Shown: positions 45,452 through 58,505, numbered from the stretch's first letter. The stretch: 64,000 bases of DNA from Daphnia carinata (GCF_022539665.2 NC_081333.1:6136971-6200970); one strand, 5' to 3'. Notes: generated from the letters alone by a model not told the origin. Program-made: numbers and translations.

Positions 45452-46669
45452 TTATAACAGTTCACCACAAGCAGAAATTATGATTTTATCAGTTGGTTTT
45501 CCGGACTTCGTACCATATTTCTCCATCTTACGCAAAACATCTAGACCAGCAAGTAGCTGACCAAACACAACGTGCTTGTTATCCAACCTACACTGACACA
45601 AATTGATGTCTGAAACAAGTACCAATAATATAAAAAGAAACAAATTACCATTCAGCTTTGTCAAACGTTAAAAAAAACTGTGATCCATTTGAATTCGGTC
45701 CTGAATTTGCCATTGATAGTACACCTGGACCGGTATGTTTGAGTACAAAATTTTCGTCTTCAAATTTCCCATTGCCACCGAAAATCGAGCGGCCTCCTGT
45801 GCCATCACCATTCGTAAAATCACCACCTTGGGCCATCTTTTAGAAATTACAAACTATGCAAACCAACAGAAACATTTGGGGGTTTGAAACATTCAACTTA
45901 CAAATCCTGGAATAACACGGTGAAAGCTTGAGTTCATGAATCCATAACCTTTTTCATGAGTGCAGAGAGCCTGAAAGTTTTCAACTGTTTTAGGAGCAAC
46001 ATCTGCTCTTAACAAAATAATAATTCTGCCCAAGTTTGTTTTTCCCGCCTTCAGGTCCATATAAACTTGGGGGTTGCCACGAGGCTTCTTCTGAACCTCT
46101 TGTTTATTTTCTCCATCAGCAACTGAGGCTGTGTCGCTGGTAGTTTCTTTATTGTTTTCTTCCAATGTACTTTTGTTTTCTTCTGTTTTCCCTGCATACT
46201 TTTGTAACCAAGAATCTTCAGACCACACTGGCCTAGAATATCCTTCTTTAATTTTCCTAGGTCTGGCAATATTGACTGTTATTGTTTTCCCAAATAGTTC
46301 AGAATCATTCTGAATAAGAAAGTATCATACAAAAATAATATACGAAATCTAATGTGAATACTTGAAGTATTACCATGTTGTCTATAGCTGCTGCAGCATC
46401 CTCAGCAAGTTCATATTCGATAAAAGAGAAACCTCTATGTTTTTCATGATTTTCATAATCAGGAGGTATTTCAATATTGACAATTTCACCAAAAGGTATG
46501 AATGCAGCCCTTACTACAGATTCATCAGCTTCATCTGGTAGACCCCCTAAATAAGTTTCAATTAGTATTCTATGTCGAAAAATGTTGGTTGTGACGTATA
46601 CTGATAAACTACTTTGCATCATTTGACCTTACCAACATAAATATTTCGTTTTGCATTGTTAGCTGTCAT
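45452..46669 (-). CDS. Ppie: Peptidyl-prolyl isomerase E (RRM-cyclophilin, Cyp33)
   Basis: Nuclear cyclophilin with an N-terminal RNA recognition motif. It associates with the spliceosome and, in mammals, with the MLL PHD3 finger. Five exons, 46633-46669, 46374-46546, 45902-46309, 45649-45836 and 45452-45587, join in phase to 313 residues (human about 301). [23 protein letters not shown] as RNP2 side and [10 protein letters not shown] as RNP1. After an acidic/glutamine-lysine linker (about residues 95-140), the cyclophilin domain shows [15 protein letters not shown] with the catalytic arginine, [15 protein letters not shown], and [11 protein letters not shown] with the cyclosporin-contact tryptophan. 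It ends SACGELL. All donors are GT and acceptors AG. No defect was seen. Confidence 0.93.
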
Positions 46670-49207
46670 TTTTAAACACCAAAATAATTGAAGTGAAAGC
46701 ACGTGAACTCGTAATAATACAACTGGACTAGTGTATATGACGGCAGAGTAACAACTTGCGTCAATTTTCGATTCAAAAACAACATGGGTTTAAGGGGCTG
46801 GATTTAGCGTAATGCTGCTTGGCGTGTGGAAGGGTAAAGTTTGGGAATCATAGCGTTGTCTAGACGTTAAAGCTGTAAATCCTGGAAATCGTAGAGGAAA
46901 TGGGAGGAGTCAACAACCATAGGTTTTTCCCAACTTGGTCTCCGCGAGACCAGAGTAATAGAAACATGGTTTGTTGAAGCATGGTGCGTACAGCCACTGC
47001 ACGGAAAACACCTTTTCGAAAATTTTTCACAAAAATGAAGTTTGATTTCGATATTAGCTTCATAATATCGAAATAAAAAAACGGTAAAATATTAATTTGA
47101 CCATTAGTTTGAGCGTCCTCTGTTGGGCTGAACGTTCCGTTGTGCTTACTGGAAAATGTAAGCAGGACTCATTAAAGAGATAAACAGTTTACCAATCACT
47201 AAATAACAAGTAAACATTGCAACTAATACTAAGCGAAAAATTTCAAACCATTTCGAATCATTTGTTCAGGTTCAACAATACTTTTATTTTATTTCCCAAC
47301 ACCCGCCACGGCGCTTATAATAACGGTAAACTCGGGATGCTTTCAGAACAAAAAGGCATTGGGCGGAGTTGATATAACGGTGGCTGTGCCAGGTTTCTAT
47401 AACACTGTTTATGGGAAGTCCGCCTAATACACCGTATTTTATTTTTGACCCTCAACTCCCAATATAAGAAGAAAAATGCCTGGAATAATTAGAATGCCAC
47501 CCTCCATCACCGGCAATGATCATCATCGACTACATCGATTAAGCGTATATGAAAATGCGTATTCAAATAAAAATGCATGATCATATCTTACAATTTCAAA
47601 ATTTTTCATAATGGATTTAACAAATTATTTTGTTTAAAAAAAAAACAGAAGAACAGCCTTACTTTACATCGGTGTTGAACCGCTGCTGTTTGTGTCTGCA
47701 GCCAACAATATTCCGCTTAGGTATTAGGTCATGAAATGTTGCACGGATACTCATATACCCTTTATTTGGATGGCACTTTTATACGTTTAAGCGTAGGATG
47801 ACCAGCAATATCTTTTCATGAGCTAATGACCATAGTGGGTGAGGGAGGGTGACGTTGCGATTGCTATAGCCTTTTCTTCTTAGCCTGGGAAGTGGGGGTC
47901 TAACAAAAATACAACAAAATATTTTCTCCAGACATTTTTCATATTACCTGGGGTACCTGAAAAAGATATCTAGATTTAAACTATCCAACCCAACTTATGG
48001 TGGTTTAGCGCCAAATCCGCCCTACCTCTATTTAAAAAAGTAAGTAATTAATGTGTTCTACCCATATATGTTTTTTTCAGAATAAATCGGCGTTTTCCCA
48101 AGCTGGTTCCGAGGCAATATGCACTACTTAGTAGGCTACATAATCGCGCCTACCGTTTTCTTTATAGGCAAAGTGTGTGCTGTCGCCACTAGGGCTTCAA
48201 TTTGGCTACTTTAGTGGTTAAGCCGTTAAAGTTAAACCAATCAAACAATACTGCGTGTAGCGCATGTCCTTTAAATTTTTTCGACGAGAACAAAATAAAT
48301 TTTGTTGATATAAATTTGTCCAATGAAATAATATATATGTACAATAGTTATGGTAATTGAAATAAAAGAATATAGAGAAATTTTTTAAAAATTATTTGTC
48401 ACTAAAATTAATTACGATATTCGCCAAATTTAATGGCAATCGACAGCTCTTGGTAAGGATTTTCCATTTTTAAGTAATTGTTATCAACATTTTTAAATCG
48501 AAAAAATTTCATAGGCAAAATGTGTTTTTGTTGTTTTTCATTCTAAGGTTGCAATGGATGCAACTGATAAAAACACAAAAATTGATGTTATGCTTAAACT
48601 TTTTCCTTTTTCGAAAATTTAACGCAAATTTAATAGAAATAATTGCTCTTGATAAGACCTCGCGATTGCTACAAAACTTGTCAATTTGAACTGTTTATTT
48701 TTCTCGTAAATAATTATAAAATGCTTTCGTGATTTTAAAAAAGGGAAGGGGTGCGTGAAAAATACTAAACTTTGCATTGATCGTTCGATGCTTAATCTTC
48801 GTCAAAATATGTAATCATTATAACATTTTTGTTGTTGGTGATTCCGGAAAAATTTGTATAAACAAATACTTTTAAGATGTTATATTTAACCCCAAAAATT
48901 AGGTTTGAAAAAGTGGTTTTTGACAAACCATTATGGCGGCCATTTTCTTACCGCGCCAAGTTCAAATTGTAACAAGCGTAAATAGGTGTTAAAAATTGTA
49001 ATTATAAGCAAATATTTTCGCTTATAATAATTAATTTCGATATCCGTTTTTGATAGGAAATCGCAGAAACTAACTAAGACAAGTTAAACAAATTTATTTC
49101 ATCGGCTTTCATTTAATTTACAATTTTAGCGGTTCTTTTTTCAAATTTCCGCGAAATTTCCGGTATTTTGACCATAGGGGAAAAACGCATCTGCAACTAT
49201 GCACTAC
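46670..49207. other. Intergenic DNA, no gene recognised
   Basis: Upstream flank of PPIE, then 2 kb of AT-rich sequence. I see no exon with family similarity, no RNA gene and no clear repeat. TTTTTCAAAT/AAAATTT runs are frequent but not ordered. Confidence 0.45.
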
Positions 49208-49746
49208 TTAGCAGATATGTAATGAGACCATGTAAAATTTTCCTTTTTTCTGTTGGATACTGGAACTTTGCCTTAACTTATACACTAGCAACTTTTTCAT
49301 AGGCTTACTGTCAAAATGAAACCGTACTTTAACATATTCCATGACCAGATATTTTATCTTGTAATCTCGATGGTCATCACCCAAAAATTGAATGGTATGT
49401 GACTCAGCGATCTTATCACAAAACTGTTCAACGATTCGCATAGTCTGAAACCAAGGTTCAGTTACGTATACTAGATCGCCACGATTTCTCATAACTGTAT
49501 AGTGATCTGCTCTGAAATTGCTAGGCAAATCATGTTCATTAAAACCAACCAAACCCTTGCAAATTGCGCAATTACTGAAATACTTCCCACATACTTCCCA
49601 CTTTTTATCATAGAACCACATAAACCGTACACCATTATTCTTAACTTAAAGTCATTATAATCTAGGTCATCCAGAATTCCTGATACCGAATACTTACTCG
49701 TCCAGTAACTGATTTCTGAGGGATTCTTTATACTCTTGACGACCAC
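49208..49746 (-). pseudogene. Transposase-like C-terminal fragment, weakly recognised
   Basis: A 137-codon frame includes CGKYFSNCAICKGLVG (paired cysteines), then RGDLVYVTEPWFQTMRIVEQ, and ends KKGKFYMVSLHIC. The cysteine pair followed by a GxLVY..P..F box recalls the C-terminus of THAP/P-element-like transposases. An overlapping frame (49489-49746) extends it upstream after a frameshift. The match is by general pattern only; it could be another transposase type. Confidence 0.35.
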
Positions 49747-50730
49747 TGTTTTTTCCGCGTTCCTGTAGACACTTTGCCATCGGAACTAGCCTAGATGTTC
49801 AATCGGCTCTATATCTTTAATTTTACTTTCATTACTTCCTTTCACAAGCAAACTAAGACGTGATTGAAAGGAAATATACCTGATGATTTGTAAAAAAGAT
49901 GTCACCCTTGGATGACTATCTACTTAGAAAATGATTCCGAAAAGTCTGTAATTGTACAATGTGTCATTAGTTAAAATTTTTTATTAAAAATGTTTATAAG
50001 TTACTAATTACCATGGAACTATAAGTTTCATCAAATTAAAATTTGTTTATTATTAATATTTGTTTTGATAATTTTCTAAATTAATAATTTGGTTATTTTT
50101 AAGTTCTTTATGTATACTACTAATTTGTTATATACCTGTACATTAAGATGGGATTCTATATTGTTTCGAACTACTTTCAGCAAGAGCGAAGCGTCCACCA
50201 TAAAATGGATTTTTGAATCAAGTTCAAGTGGATAATCGAGACACAGCACCCTCCCTTTTCTCCGGACACCCACCGTTTTCAGAGCTTTTTCACACAGGCG
50301 CTTACGTCGGCAAATGTCTTGCGCGGACGGATAAACTAGGGGGGAATTATCGGTGCATGTTAATAAAAATATGGTCTATCCTTATTCTAAGAACAGGATA
50401 TTTGCCACACTGTTTATCACCAATTGCTGTTGAGTAGCATGCTAATCAACAAACATCTGAACCCCGCGTTCGGCAACATAGTGGCTTATGGAATAACCGT
50501 ACTATTTATCCGCTATGCAGCCTTTCTAAGTTCCCGTACGCGGAGCTCGAATTTTTTTGAGTCACGGTGTTACTTCTTACTTCTTAATTCTTTCGGTAGA
50601 TCGTTCGATTAGTTCCGAGTTAACAATTTTCCAGCAGTGTAATATGCATTTCCGGAATCAGTGTATAAAAACACTACTAGATTGTGTATTGTCAGGGGTT
50701 GGATTTGATGACTTGTAAGTTAAATCAGTT
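49747..50730. other. Unassigned AT-rich DNA
   Basis: No coding or repeat signal recognised. Weak short frames only. Confidence 0.4.
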
Positions 50731-51099
50731 GTGAATCGGTTCAGATTGTTCACCCAGAATGGACGTGCTTTCCAGCGCTCATCCATAGCAGTTTCCAACG
50801 TCAATCGCAATCAAAGTATGACCTCAGACCAGGAGCCTAACATAGGCAAATTGGTGGTCGCCAATTTCACATCACGAGAGACCTTTTTGGTTCTCTGTTG
50901 TGGATTGATGTCCGGGACAATAATTGTTACCACGAAGAATGGACCAGGTCAACTTCATTGCCGTAACGCAACCGTCCTTCGGGACTGCCTGCCAGTAAGA
51001 GCGGAGTCAGGCTGCACAGTGGATCCGGTTGGCGATCACGCTCACCGGCCCGTGACCGTGTTCGAAGTTCGATATTTGCGAGTTAGATATTACGTGTGA
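50731..51099 (+). CDS. Hypothetical 122-residue frame
   Basis: Starts MNRFRLFTQNGRAFQRSSIA. Composition is mixed, with no recognised domain, signal peptide or clear membrane segment apart from the short TFLVLCCGLMSGTIIV stretch. GC content is higher than in its neighbours. Just downstream (51110-51160) is a tRNA-like stretch (GGTAGAGCGT ... GTTCAATCCC), so the frame could be part of a SINE-like repeat and not a gene. Confidence 0.2.
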   Translation: MNRFRLFTQNGRAFQRSSIAVSNVNRNQSMTSDQEPNIGKLVVANFTSRETFLVLCCGLMSGTIIVTTKNGPGQLHCRNATVLRDCLPVRAESGCTVDPVGDHAHRPVTVFEVRYLRVRYYV

Positions 51100-51879
51100 A
51101 TTTATGTGGTAGAGCGTCACTCAGCCACCGATGTTCAATCCCGTAGGTGAGTTCGTGAGATACAACAATTTGCCATGCTATCCGAAAGATGCATATCGTA
51201 GCATGCAGGACATGGGCTAGTATTGTGCCATGTCAGGTAGGGAGTAGCAGAGTTCCGGCCGGTGGAGTTCACGGCCTTCGGTCGAGCTCGCTGCTCATAT
51301 CTGGCGTGGGTAACTATTTACTAGTTATGCCTCACATGAAAAAGAGGGGAAAGTTGAACTGCATAATCGCAAAACGATTTGTTGTTGTAGCATTAGAACG
51401 TACCTTTGGAAATCATAGTTCTGTTGTCTGTAATCATAAATTAGGAGTATGGTTTTGTATCGTAAATTTTTGTAAGGAAACTGAATTGATTCGTTTGAAA
51501 TCTTTTTCGAGATAAAAATATCTAAATGCACGGTAGAAACATTTTTTCTCTTAGAAACGCTTTTCGAAAGTGATGGACACATTTAATAAATGACATGCCT
51601 TATCCCATCGTCTGGCTATCGTTTTTTACTATTGATCTCAGATCACATGATTGTTTAGCAAGCTGATTGTCGAGCACAAACGGCTTTTTAATTTGGCAAA
51701 CTAAAAAAACTGTTCGAATTTAGTTTTTTTGTTTTAATACCTACCAATTGTTTTATAGTTATTCATTTATTTAATTTATTAAATATAATTAAAAATTTTT
51801 ATTGAAATAATTACTCAATTTAATATTTTTATTTCATTGAATAATTTAATTATAGAATTGTTTGATTTTGCATATGTTC

Positions 51880-52200
51880 TCACAATACTTAAAGCATGCC
51901 AGCGGCTGCAACAATGAAGGGCCATTCAAGAACAAAAGAGAAAAGCCAACTCTTCTGTTAGAAGATGACGCACTCATAGCCAAATGGATCAGGGGAATTT
52001 CTAGCGCAGGGTATCCAGTGACAAACAATTATCTGTTGCGTTTCATTAACATACCTCGCAATAGTCGAAAACGGTGAAGACATTTGCCAACAATCAACTG
52101 CCGGAAAGATGGCTTCAAAAATTTACTATGCGATACAACCTGTCATTCATAACTGTGGAAATTGTGAATCTCATCAGGAGCCAAAATCACTCTCATGAGC
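51880..52200 (+). pseudogene. Jerky/CENP-B-type transposase HTH fragment
   Basis: Frame 51862-52077 reads KPTLLLEDDALIAKWIRGIS, then SAGYPVTNNYLLRF, the CENPB-type helix-turn-helix of jerky-like transposases. It continues after a stop as LPERWLQKFTMRYNLSF (52092 on), corresponding to the W..F..RH..LS segment. No DDE core follows; the foldback-like element begins about 200 bp later. Confidence 0.55.
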
Positions 52201-52429
52201 TCAAGCAATGGGATAAACATATTGCAAAATATTTCAAGTTGGTTATTATTTGCATATATTTTTGCCATAGTTTGGTTTTTGTTGCATTTCACCAGATTAT
52301 AGCTTCTCAGCTTCCCATTCATATTGTTTTTATCGATTAACACATATCATGAAAATTTTTATTTCATTTATAATTTCATTTCATAATGACAACGGTCTAA
52401 AGGGCATTTTCACGGACTCTACGAAATCT

Positions 52430-53215
52430 TTCAACTGCGATTAAAGCTTCTTTCTCGTTTCATCAGGAAAAGGGAAAGTTTGTCAAAACTGGCGACTAAA
52501 AACTTGTTCCTCTCACTGGCATGAGGACAGTGCTACCCTCCGTCACAAGTAGCCTACTTAGAGGTTTCGACAGACGTGTCCCCAAAAAACGACACATCTA
52601 CCCCGACATACGTAACCCCGCAGAAAATGGAAAAACATCTCCCGTCAAAGCTACCCCGACATATGGACCCAATAAAAAATTTAAAAACGCTCCCGTCACA
52701 TCTACCCCATTATAAATATAATACAATTACAGCCGTCATATGTACCCTTTTGTTGTATTAAGACAGACATACCTACCCGTTCGTTTAAAACTGATCGACA
52801 CACCTACCCCTTCGATTAACACAGTCCGACATACCTACCACTTCGATGGAAATTGACCATCTTACCAACCCCTTCAATTAAAACAGTCCGACATACCTAC
52901 CTTTGCGTTGGAAACCGGACGACGCACCTACCCCATCGATATACAGACCGACATACCTAACCCTTTGTTGAAAGCTGATCGACACACCTACCCCTTTGTT
53001 TCGTTGAGCCCGACAAACTTACCCGTTCGTTTTTTTAAATCCGACTTACCTACTCCTACGTTCAATTTAGCCCGACACACCTACCCATTTGTTACAGGTT
53101 TTTTTATTTATGTATTTAGACTGGCTTAACTGTACCTCTGATAAGAAGCACCCGTTTTTAATCATCTTTGTTCTGTAAGAAGATAAGGTAATGAAACAAG
53201 ATATTATTTCCACGT
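52430..53215 (+). repeat. Left arm of the foldback-like element
   Basis: Its core (about 52575-53095) consists of 31-bp direct repeats of the type CCTACCCCTTCGATTAAAAC + AGTCCGACATA, with diverged left units. The arm ends near 53215. Confidence 0.85.
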
Positions 53216-53967
53216 AAGATACCGTACTGTTTGTATTATTTGATCAGCCTTAACAATATTATGATGCTATGAAGAGGGTTACAACGACTGGAAAGCATTC
53301 AATGAAGAAAGTTCCTACAAATTTTCTATTCATTCAGAAAATGAAGAAAGTTCCTATTCAGGTTACCGTCTCCATACTATTATTAGTTCCTTGAAATGAC
53401 GAACGAGACTACTTATGCCTTTTTGTTCGTTAGGGAATTGTAGGCAGGAGAAATGATAGCCGACTTATGGGAGAATCGCTGGATAGGTTTTTCTGTCGCA
53501 GAACGACATTAATTGTTGCCGCAACTACCCTACAAGTAATACTACAAATAATAACTCACAGTTCTAACTTGTACAACCCTCAGAAAAACGAGGCAAAAGA
53601 CTAGCCCTTAATCTACACCATTACTGTTGAAAACAAAGATCAGAAGCCTTATACAAACATGCACTGATTACCTTATTAGTTCCCAGAGCTCGTGAATCCA
53701 TCATATCTAATGTAATTATATATTACATACGCTACAGAACTTTACCACTTGCGGCAACAATTATACAAGTAGAAGTGTCCGACAGAGCTCTTGACAATTT
53801 ATAGTAGCAGACGAAAGGGAAAAACAAAAATACCGAGGCTAAACAGTATCCTTTTGTGTTAGTGCAATATTAGTAAGAACATAAGAAGAAAAGAAAAGGG
53901 TTTGACCTACGTATATTGATATTTACATTTACATTTCTACCAACAATTCCGCTGTATTTTCTTCTTA
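53216..53967. other. Interior of the foldback-like element, left
   Basis: AT-rich, no coding sequence recognised. One short direct repeat GAAAGTTCCTA... occurs near 53307 and 53345. Confidence 0.4.
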
Positions 53968-54655
53968 TTATTGCACAAAAATCCTTAAAATTTGTTGAAT
54001 AGGCGCCCGGCAAAAGCAGCAAAAGGGGCCGACACGCTCTGCACACATTGCACATAGGGTGTGCCCACACGAAATAAATGCAGTATCTATGGTGTTGATT
54101 AGGCACACACCACAAAGATTATGTGCAGCAGTGGGAGCAGCAATGTCAGCGGGAGAATCAGCGTCGGCGGGAGCATCAACGTCAGCAGGAGCAGCATCGT
54201 CACTGGAAGCAGCAACTTCAGCGGGATCAACCACCTCAAAGGGGGCAGCAAACTCTACCGGAGCAGCAGGTTCTACGATGATGTTTTGGTGTTACCCGCG
54301 GCCTCGTCGTTGACCTATAGGAATCGCTGGAGCGTCGCCATCAGGCCTAAGATAGCGTGGCATTAGGCGATTTCGGGTATGTCTTGGTAGCACGGCAGGC
54401 TGGTCATGTACGATGACAACTTGATCTTGTCGCTCGACCGGTGCATTCTCTTGTTGCCAGGTGCATTAGCTGGGACGACATGTGGATCCGGTATCAAGTT
54501 AGGCTGGGTAAGCGGTCTTCCGGCAACATTTCGAGGTCACCTTCCTGCAGCATTTCTTGGCGGACGAACACCAGCATGTCTTGGCAGATGAGCCCCAGCA
54601 TGTCTTGGCAAAAGTACTTCATTATTTGGTGGTGCATCCTCATTTACAGTCACAG
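53968..54655 (-). CDS. RING-finger protein inside the foldback-like element
   Basis: The C-terminal part (53968-54234) has an alanine/proline/aspartate-rich low-complexity stretch (ADVDAPADADSPADIAAP) and then a C3HC4-type RING: CGVC, CGHTLCAMC, CCFC. It ends with a hydrophobic QQILRIFVQ tail. This resembles the RING of IAP/MDM2-type E3 ligases and suggests ubiquitin ligase activity (inference). Further upstream, open minus-strand frames read LPRHAGAHLPRHAGVRPPRN and HTRNRLMPRYLRPDGDAPAI, so the gene probably extends to about 54655. A TAA at about 54294 and a frameshift at about 54450 must be spliced out or are lesions. The start is unknown; an ATG opens at 54232-54234. Confidence 0.55.
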
Positions 54656-56062
54656 GTAATTGTAGCAAATGTTAAAAGCCAAAACGATACATTAAAAAAC
54701 AGGTTTAGCTTTGAATTTGATGAATAGAGATATATACTTACAAAGAATCCAGCTGCCACTTCATGGAATCTCTGAAGACTGATTTTGCTATTCCACAGTA
54801 ATCTTGTATAGTGCGCGATACGGGCTTCTTGTCCAATCTATCGCCTCGTACGATGGCGACCTATTTCTTGGTCATCACGGAGTGCAGCCAAATCTCTGGA
54901 GGTGGTGGCTTCAACTTTTTGCAGATGTACTACGTAACAAAGAAACGTTAGTCCAAACAAATGTAGCGCGTTTGGAAATTCTAGTTCGTCTGCTTTTTAA
55001 CAGAGTGAACAAAGAGCTTTGTGACGTAGCCCACATTATTATTAAACGTTTCCATGGTTGCAAAAATAACTAATAAAAATAATTGATTTGAATCATTTTT
55101 GTTAAAGAAACATACAATCAGAATCTAAAAATCAAACCATATTCAGGGGTAAATAAAAAATCGTAATAATCAAGCAAAATTGATTGGAATCACTGATTGG
55201 AATCAAAATTTGATTGGAATCAAAATTGATTCGGGCGATATGCCCAGCACCCACCAAACGCCCCGCGGAACTCATTCAATTTTCATCCTTACCATGTAGT
55301 TCTTTCCTTTGTCCGCTAGAGGCACTACAATCAGATAAAGTATTTTGCTTTTTCTGCGTCAGAAGGGATAGGGCTAAAAGCATAGCACACCATGAACCTG
55401 TGGTCTTTATCTATGATATCAGTATGCGGTGTCGCGAGAAAAGAATTATAGTTTTTCTTTAGTGATGTCGATTATCAGTGTTTGCCTTGAATATTACGAT
55501 ACCGATATATTACAAAAGGTTATCGATGTTCTTATGCCAAATGACATGATATTTTTTGAAATTCACAAAAGCCTTGCATTCAAATCCGAACATTAACACG
55601 ATATATTGTCAGTTTTACGCTCTACCCGATGGAATGTGCTACGCACAATGATTTGGCAGTAATAGGGTATAGAATTCCGTAAATAAATAGGGTAAAAGCA
55701 ACGTTGTGTGCTTAATAATCCATCAAATCGAAACAAATTGTGAGGAACACTTAATAACACATAAGCATGCGACATCGTACAGGCTAGGAACTTTGTAAGT
55801 GGTTTCCGTTGAAGAGTAGGCTACTATGTAGCAATCTGGATTACAATGCTCTTCGACAAATCGACCTAGGGTACATTGAACTAAAATGGCGAAGTTTTTC
55901 TTCGACGATCATGGCAACATGGTTGGGCGGAATGCAGTAAAGGAAAACTCTGGTTGGTCTCGACCGTCGAGAATTTTCTTATTTTGGAAGGCAGCGACGA
56001 CCCATGTGTTGCAACAGTATTCATTTCATGGTTGGTCATTCATTTTTGATTTTTTTCAGTAT
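54656..56062. other. Interior of the foldback-like element, middle
   Basis: No recognisable gene. 55258-55415 (CCCCGCGGAACTCATTCA ... GTGGTCTTTATC) repeats 18950-19005 and marks a dispersed repeat. Four TGATTGGAATC-like repeats lie at 55175-55225. Confidence 0.4.
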
Positions 56063-56496
56063 TGTAAGGAACGGCCAACCGTACTCCTTACATTCCCCTC
56101 TCGTTCCTACGCTTGCAACCCTTTTTTCCCCTCTTCCGCCAACAGGTCATTTGCCGATGGCTCTGGCCTTCAAACTTGTCAATTCTTCACATAGGTGTTA
56201 CATTTCCACGCAGAATATTTATTCCCGATGGGACACCTAATCCTAAACGACCTTGCTTCTTCGTGTAAATGTTGCCCTTTTTCCAGATTGTGAGTCAGTC
56301 TACTTTCGGTTGTCATAACAGTCAGTCCAGTTTCAAGTGTCATCTCTGTCAGTCGGTCTCAGTAAGTTTCCCTTCGGCAACTATTAATTGGTCTTCGTAA
56401 AATACTGGAACATCCGTGCAACAATACAGTTCATCATCACTATTTCCCATTATTCAATAATTAAAAGTAAGGAACAGATCTTTTTCGAACCTTACA
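56063..56496 (+). mobile_element. Solo LTR 1
   Basis: 434 bp, from TGTAAGGAACGG to TTCGAACCTTACA, so TG...CA ends with inverted TGTAAGG/CCTTACA tips. A 4-bp target duplication GTAT flanks it (56059-56062, 56497-56500). It is the same family as 60579-61033. Confidence 0.92.
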
Positions 56497-56929
56497 GTAT
56501 AATTCGTCGTTCAGATAATACCAAGAAGAAAGGCGTAAAGCTAATCGGCTTTAGAGATGGAAGCCTTTTCGACAACCGATTCAGAAAGGAATAAAAGAAG
56601 TCTTAGCAATGCCAGGAGAAGGAAACAAACATTCGACAACAGGAGGAGTCTCCACCACCTCCTCCACATTCTTTGCCTCTTCTGTCTCTTTTAAGTTATT
56701 ACTAAGTTTAATTCACATAATATACAAAACAAAACAATCTTTTCTATCAGTTTTCCCAGTTACGCTTAGGGTTTTAGACTTCAGCTTATTTATGGAAACG
56801 GGGTAAAATGGTATGTATAGAAACCGAAAAATGAGGTCATAAATATTTAGTGTTTCGAAGTTCGAATTTCTTGCCCGCCGACCCACTCCCTGTTTCTGAC
56901 CGTCCATCACCTCACTTTTCTGCTGGCCA

Positions 56930-57052
56930 AGAACCCATCTGAAGTTACCCGTAGATCTCCTCTCTGCCCGTCAAACCACTCTTTGCCCGTCGACCCCCTC
57001 TCTGCCCGTCAACCCACACTCTGCCCGTCAACTCACATTGTGCCCGCAAAAA
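56930..57052 (+). repeat. Minisatellite, CTCTGCCCGTCAACCCA type
   Basis: Five imperfect units of about 19 bp (CTCTGCCCGTCAACCCA, TTTGCCCGTCGACCCCC). Related to 58285-58505. Confidence 0.75.
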
Positions 57053-57097
57053 TGCCTACTGGGGGACAACTACCTTTTTTTTGCATTTTCCCACCCC

Positions 57098-58263
57098 CTA
57101 GTAGCACAGCTGGTCCAAGCGACGTCACGGGGACGTCCAATGGACGTCGGTCTGTCCCAGCTAAGTCCGCCGTTTTCGAGACGGCTATGGATGTCCCTGG
57201 GACGTAATATTTCGGACGTCTTTCTAACCAGGGCAATGAAATATCCCAGTTACGTTCATCAGGGGACACGAAGGGACCCTAGAAGCATAGCCCGTCTTAG
57301 GGATGTCCTATTACGTCCCAGCTATGTCCGCCGTTTTTGATACGGTTATGGATGTCCCTGGGATGTAATATTTAGGACGTTGTTCAAACCATGGCAATGG
57401 AACATCCTAGCTACGTCCGGCAGGGGACATGAAAGGGACCCTATTGTTTATTCTATTATTATATTATGATAATGTCTGACTGAGTAAATATAGTTCTAAT
57501 TTTTTTTTCTCCATTTTTGCTATTCTTTCTGCTGTTTTTCCTTTATTTTTTTTCAAGGAATAATTTTTACTTAAAACCTACTTTACTATTGTTAAGGATA
57601 GTATCATATCATTTGATTCGAGAGCACGTTATGCTGAAGCATCCATCTTTCCGACCCAATTCGACACGTCGTCGCGGTTGTAGTCGTGCCCTATCACCGT
57701 AGATATCCATTTCCCCTTGAACTCTTTAACAAATTTTGGTCGTCTTTCATCTTTCGCTGCCCAATCTATTTGTATTCGATTATTTAGATCCCGTAGAATA
57801 TATAATATAATAGACGCCATCAAAACCGCGCCGGGCGTAGAATTGTTAATAGTAATTTTTGTTTAATTATTTGTATTTGTAAAAATAAATGAAATGTAAT
57901 TCAATTACCAGTGGTTTTATGGTTTTATTTTAATTGGAAGCTATTTCCAATACAAATTTTCCTGCGTCCTTTGCCTGCCGCGATCCGGACATTTCTCCGG
58001 ATGTTCCAATACGTACGTTCACTGAACGTACGGATTTGCCATCCTCCAGACGTCCAATTAAGGACGTCCGTAGTACTCCCAGCTAAGAACGTTACCAGGA
58101 CCTCCAATTAGTTACGTTCGTAGGACGTCCTCCAGTAGACGTCCCTGAAACCGGGCATTAGGACATCCTGGTGACGTACATCTGCCGTCAGAATGGGACG
58201 TCCCGATCGGACAGCCAGGACGTAGCTGGGATGTCCCTGGGACGGACAAAGGCTAGTAGGGCC
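57098..58263. repeat. GGACGTC-rich MITE-like element, copy 1
   Basis: Ends CCCTAGTAGCACAG (left) and GGCTAGTAGGG (right) are approximate inverted repeats. Both arms are dense in GGACGTC/GGGACGT motifs. The left arm has two direct copies about 166 bp apart (TGTCCGCCGTTTT.GA.ACGG at about 57165 and 57325). No protein was recognised; 57629-57823 is an isolated short frame. Confidence 0.6.
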
Positions 58264-58284
58264 CTTTCGTCACAGTCTCCACCC

Positions 58285-58505
58285 GTCAAAACCCCCGCTA
58301 TAGTTGTCCGTCCACTCACTTTTTGCTTCTGCCCGCTAAGAAGCCCGCTGTTATTGTCCGTCGACCCTCCCACTGCTCGTCGACCCACTCGCTGCTCGTC
58401 GACCCACTCGCTGCCCGTCGGCCCACTCGCTGCCCGTCGGCCCACTCGCTGCCTGTCAGCCCACTCGCTGCCCGTCGCCCCCCTCGCTGCCCGCCAAAAC
58501 GACCA
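58285..58505 (+). repeat. Minisatellite, CTCGCTGCCCGTCGGCCCA type
   Basis: About nine units of 19 bp (CTCGCTGCCCGTCGGCCCA), nearly identical at 58383-58480. All six frames are repetitive, so the reading frames here are artefacts. Confidence 0.85.

Noticed and set aside
47641-49100. Search for a host exon in the long AT-rich spacer
   Set aside because: No frame longer than chance with splice sites and no familiar protein pattern; left as intergenic.
51105-51165. tRNA-like stretch GGTAGAGCGT ... GTTCAATCCC
   Set aside because: Box spacing is short and no acceptor stem pairs. Possibly a SINE head, but no second copy was seen in the window.
52575-53095. CRISPR-like array from the regular 31-bp repeats
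   Set aside because: Repeats are directly adjacent and have no unique spacers; the DNA is clearly eukaryotic, and the array is mirrored at 59120-59620.
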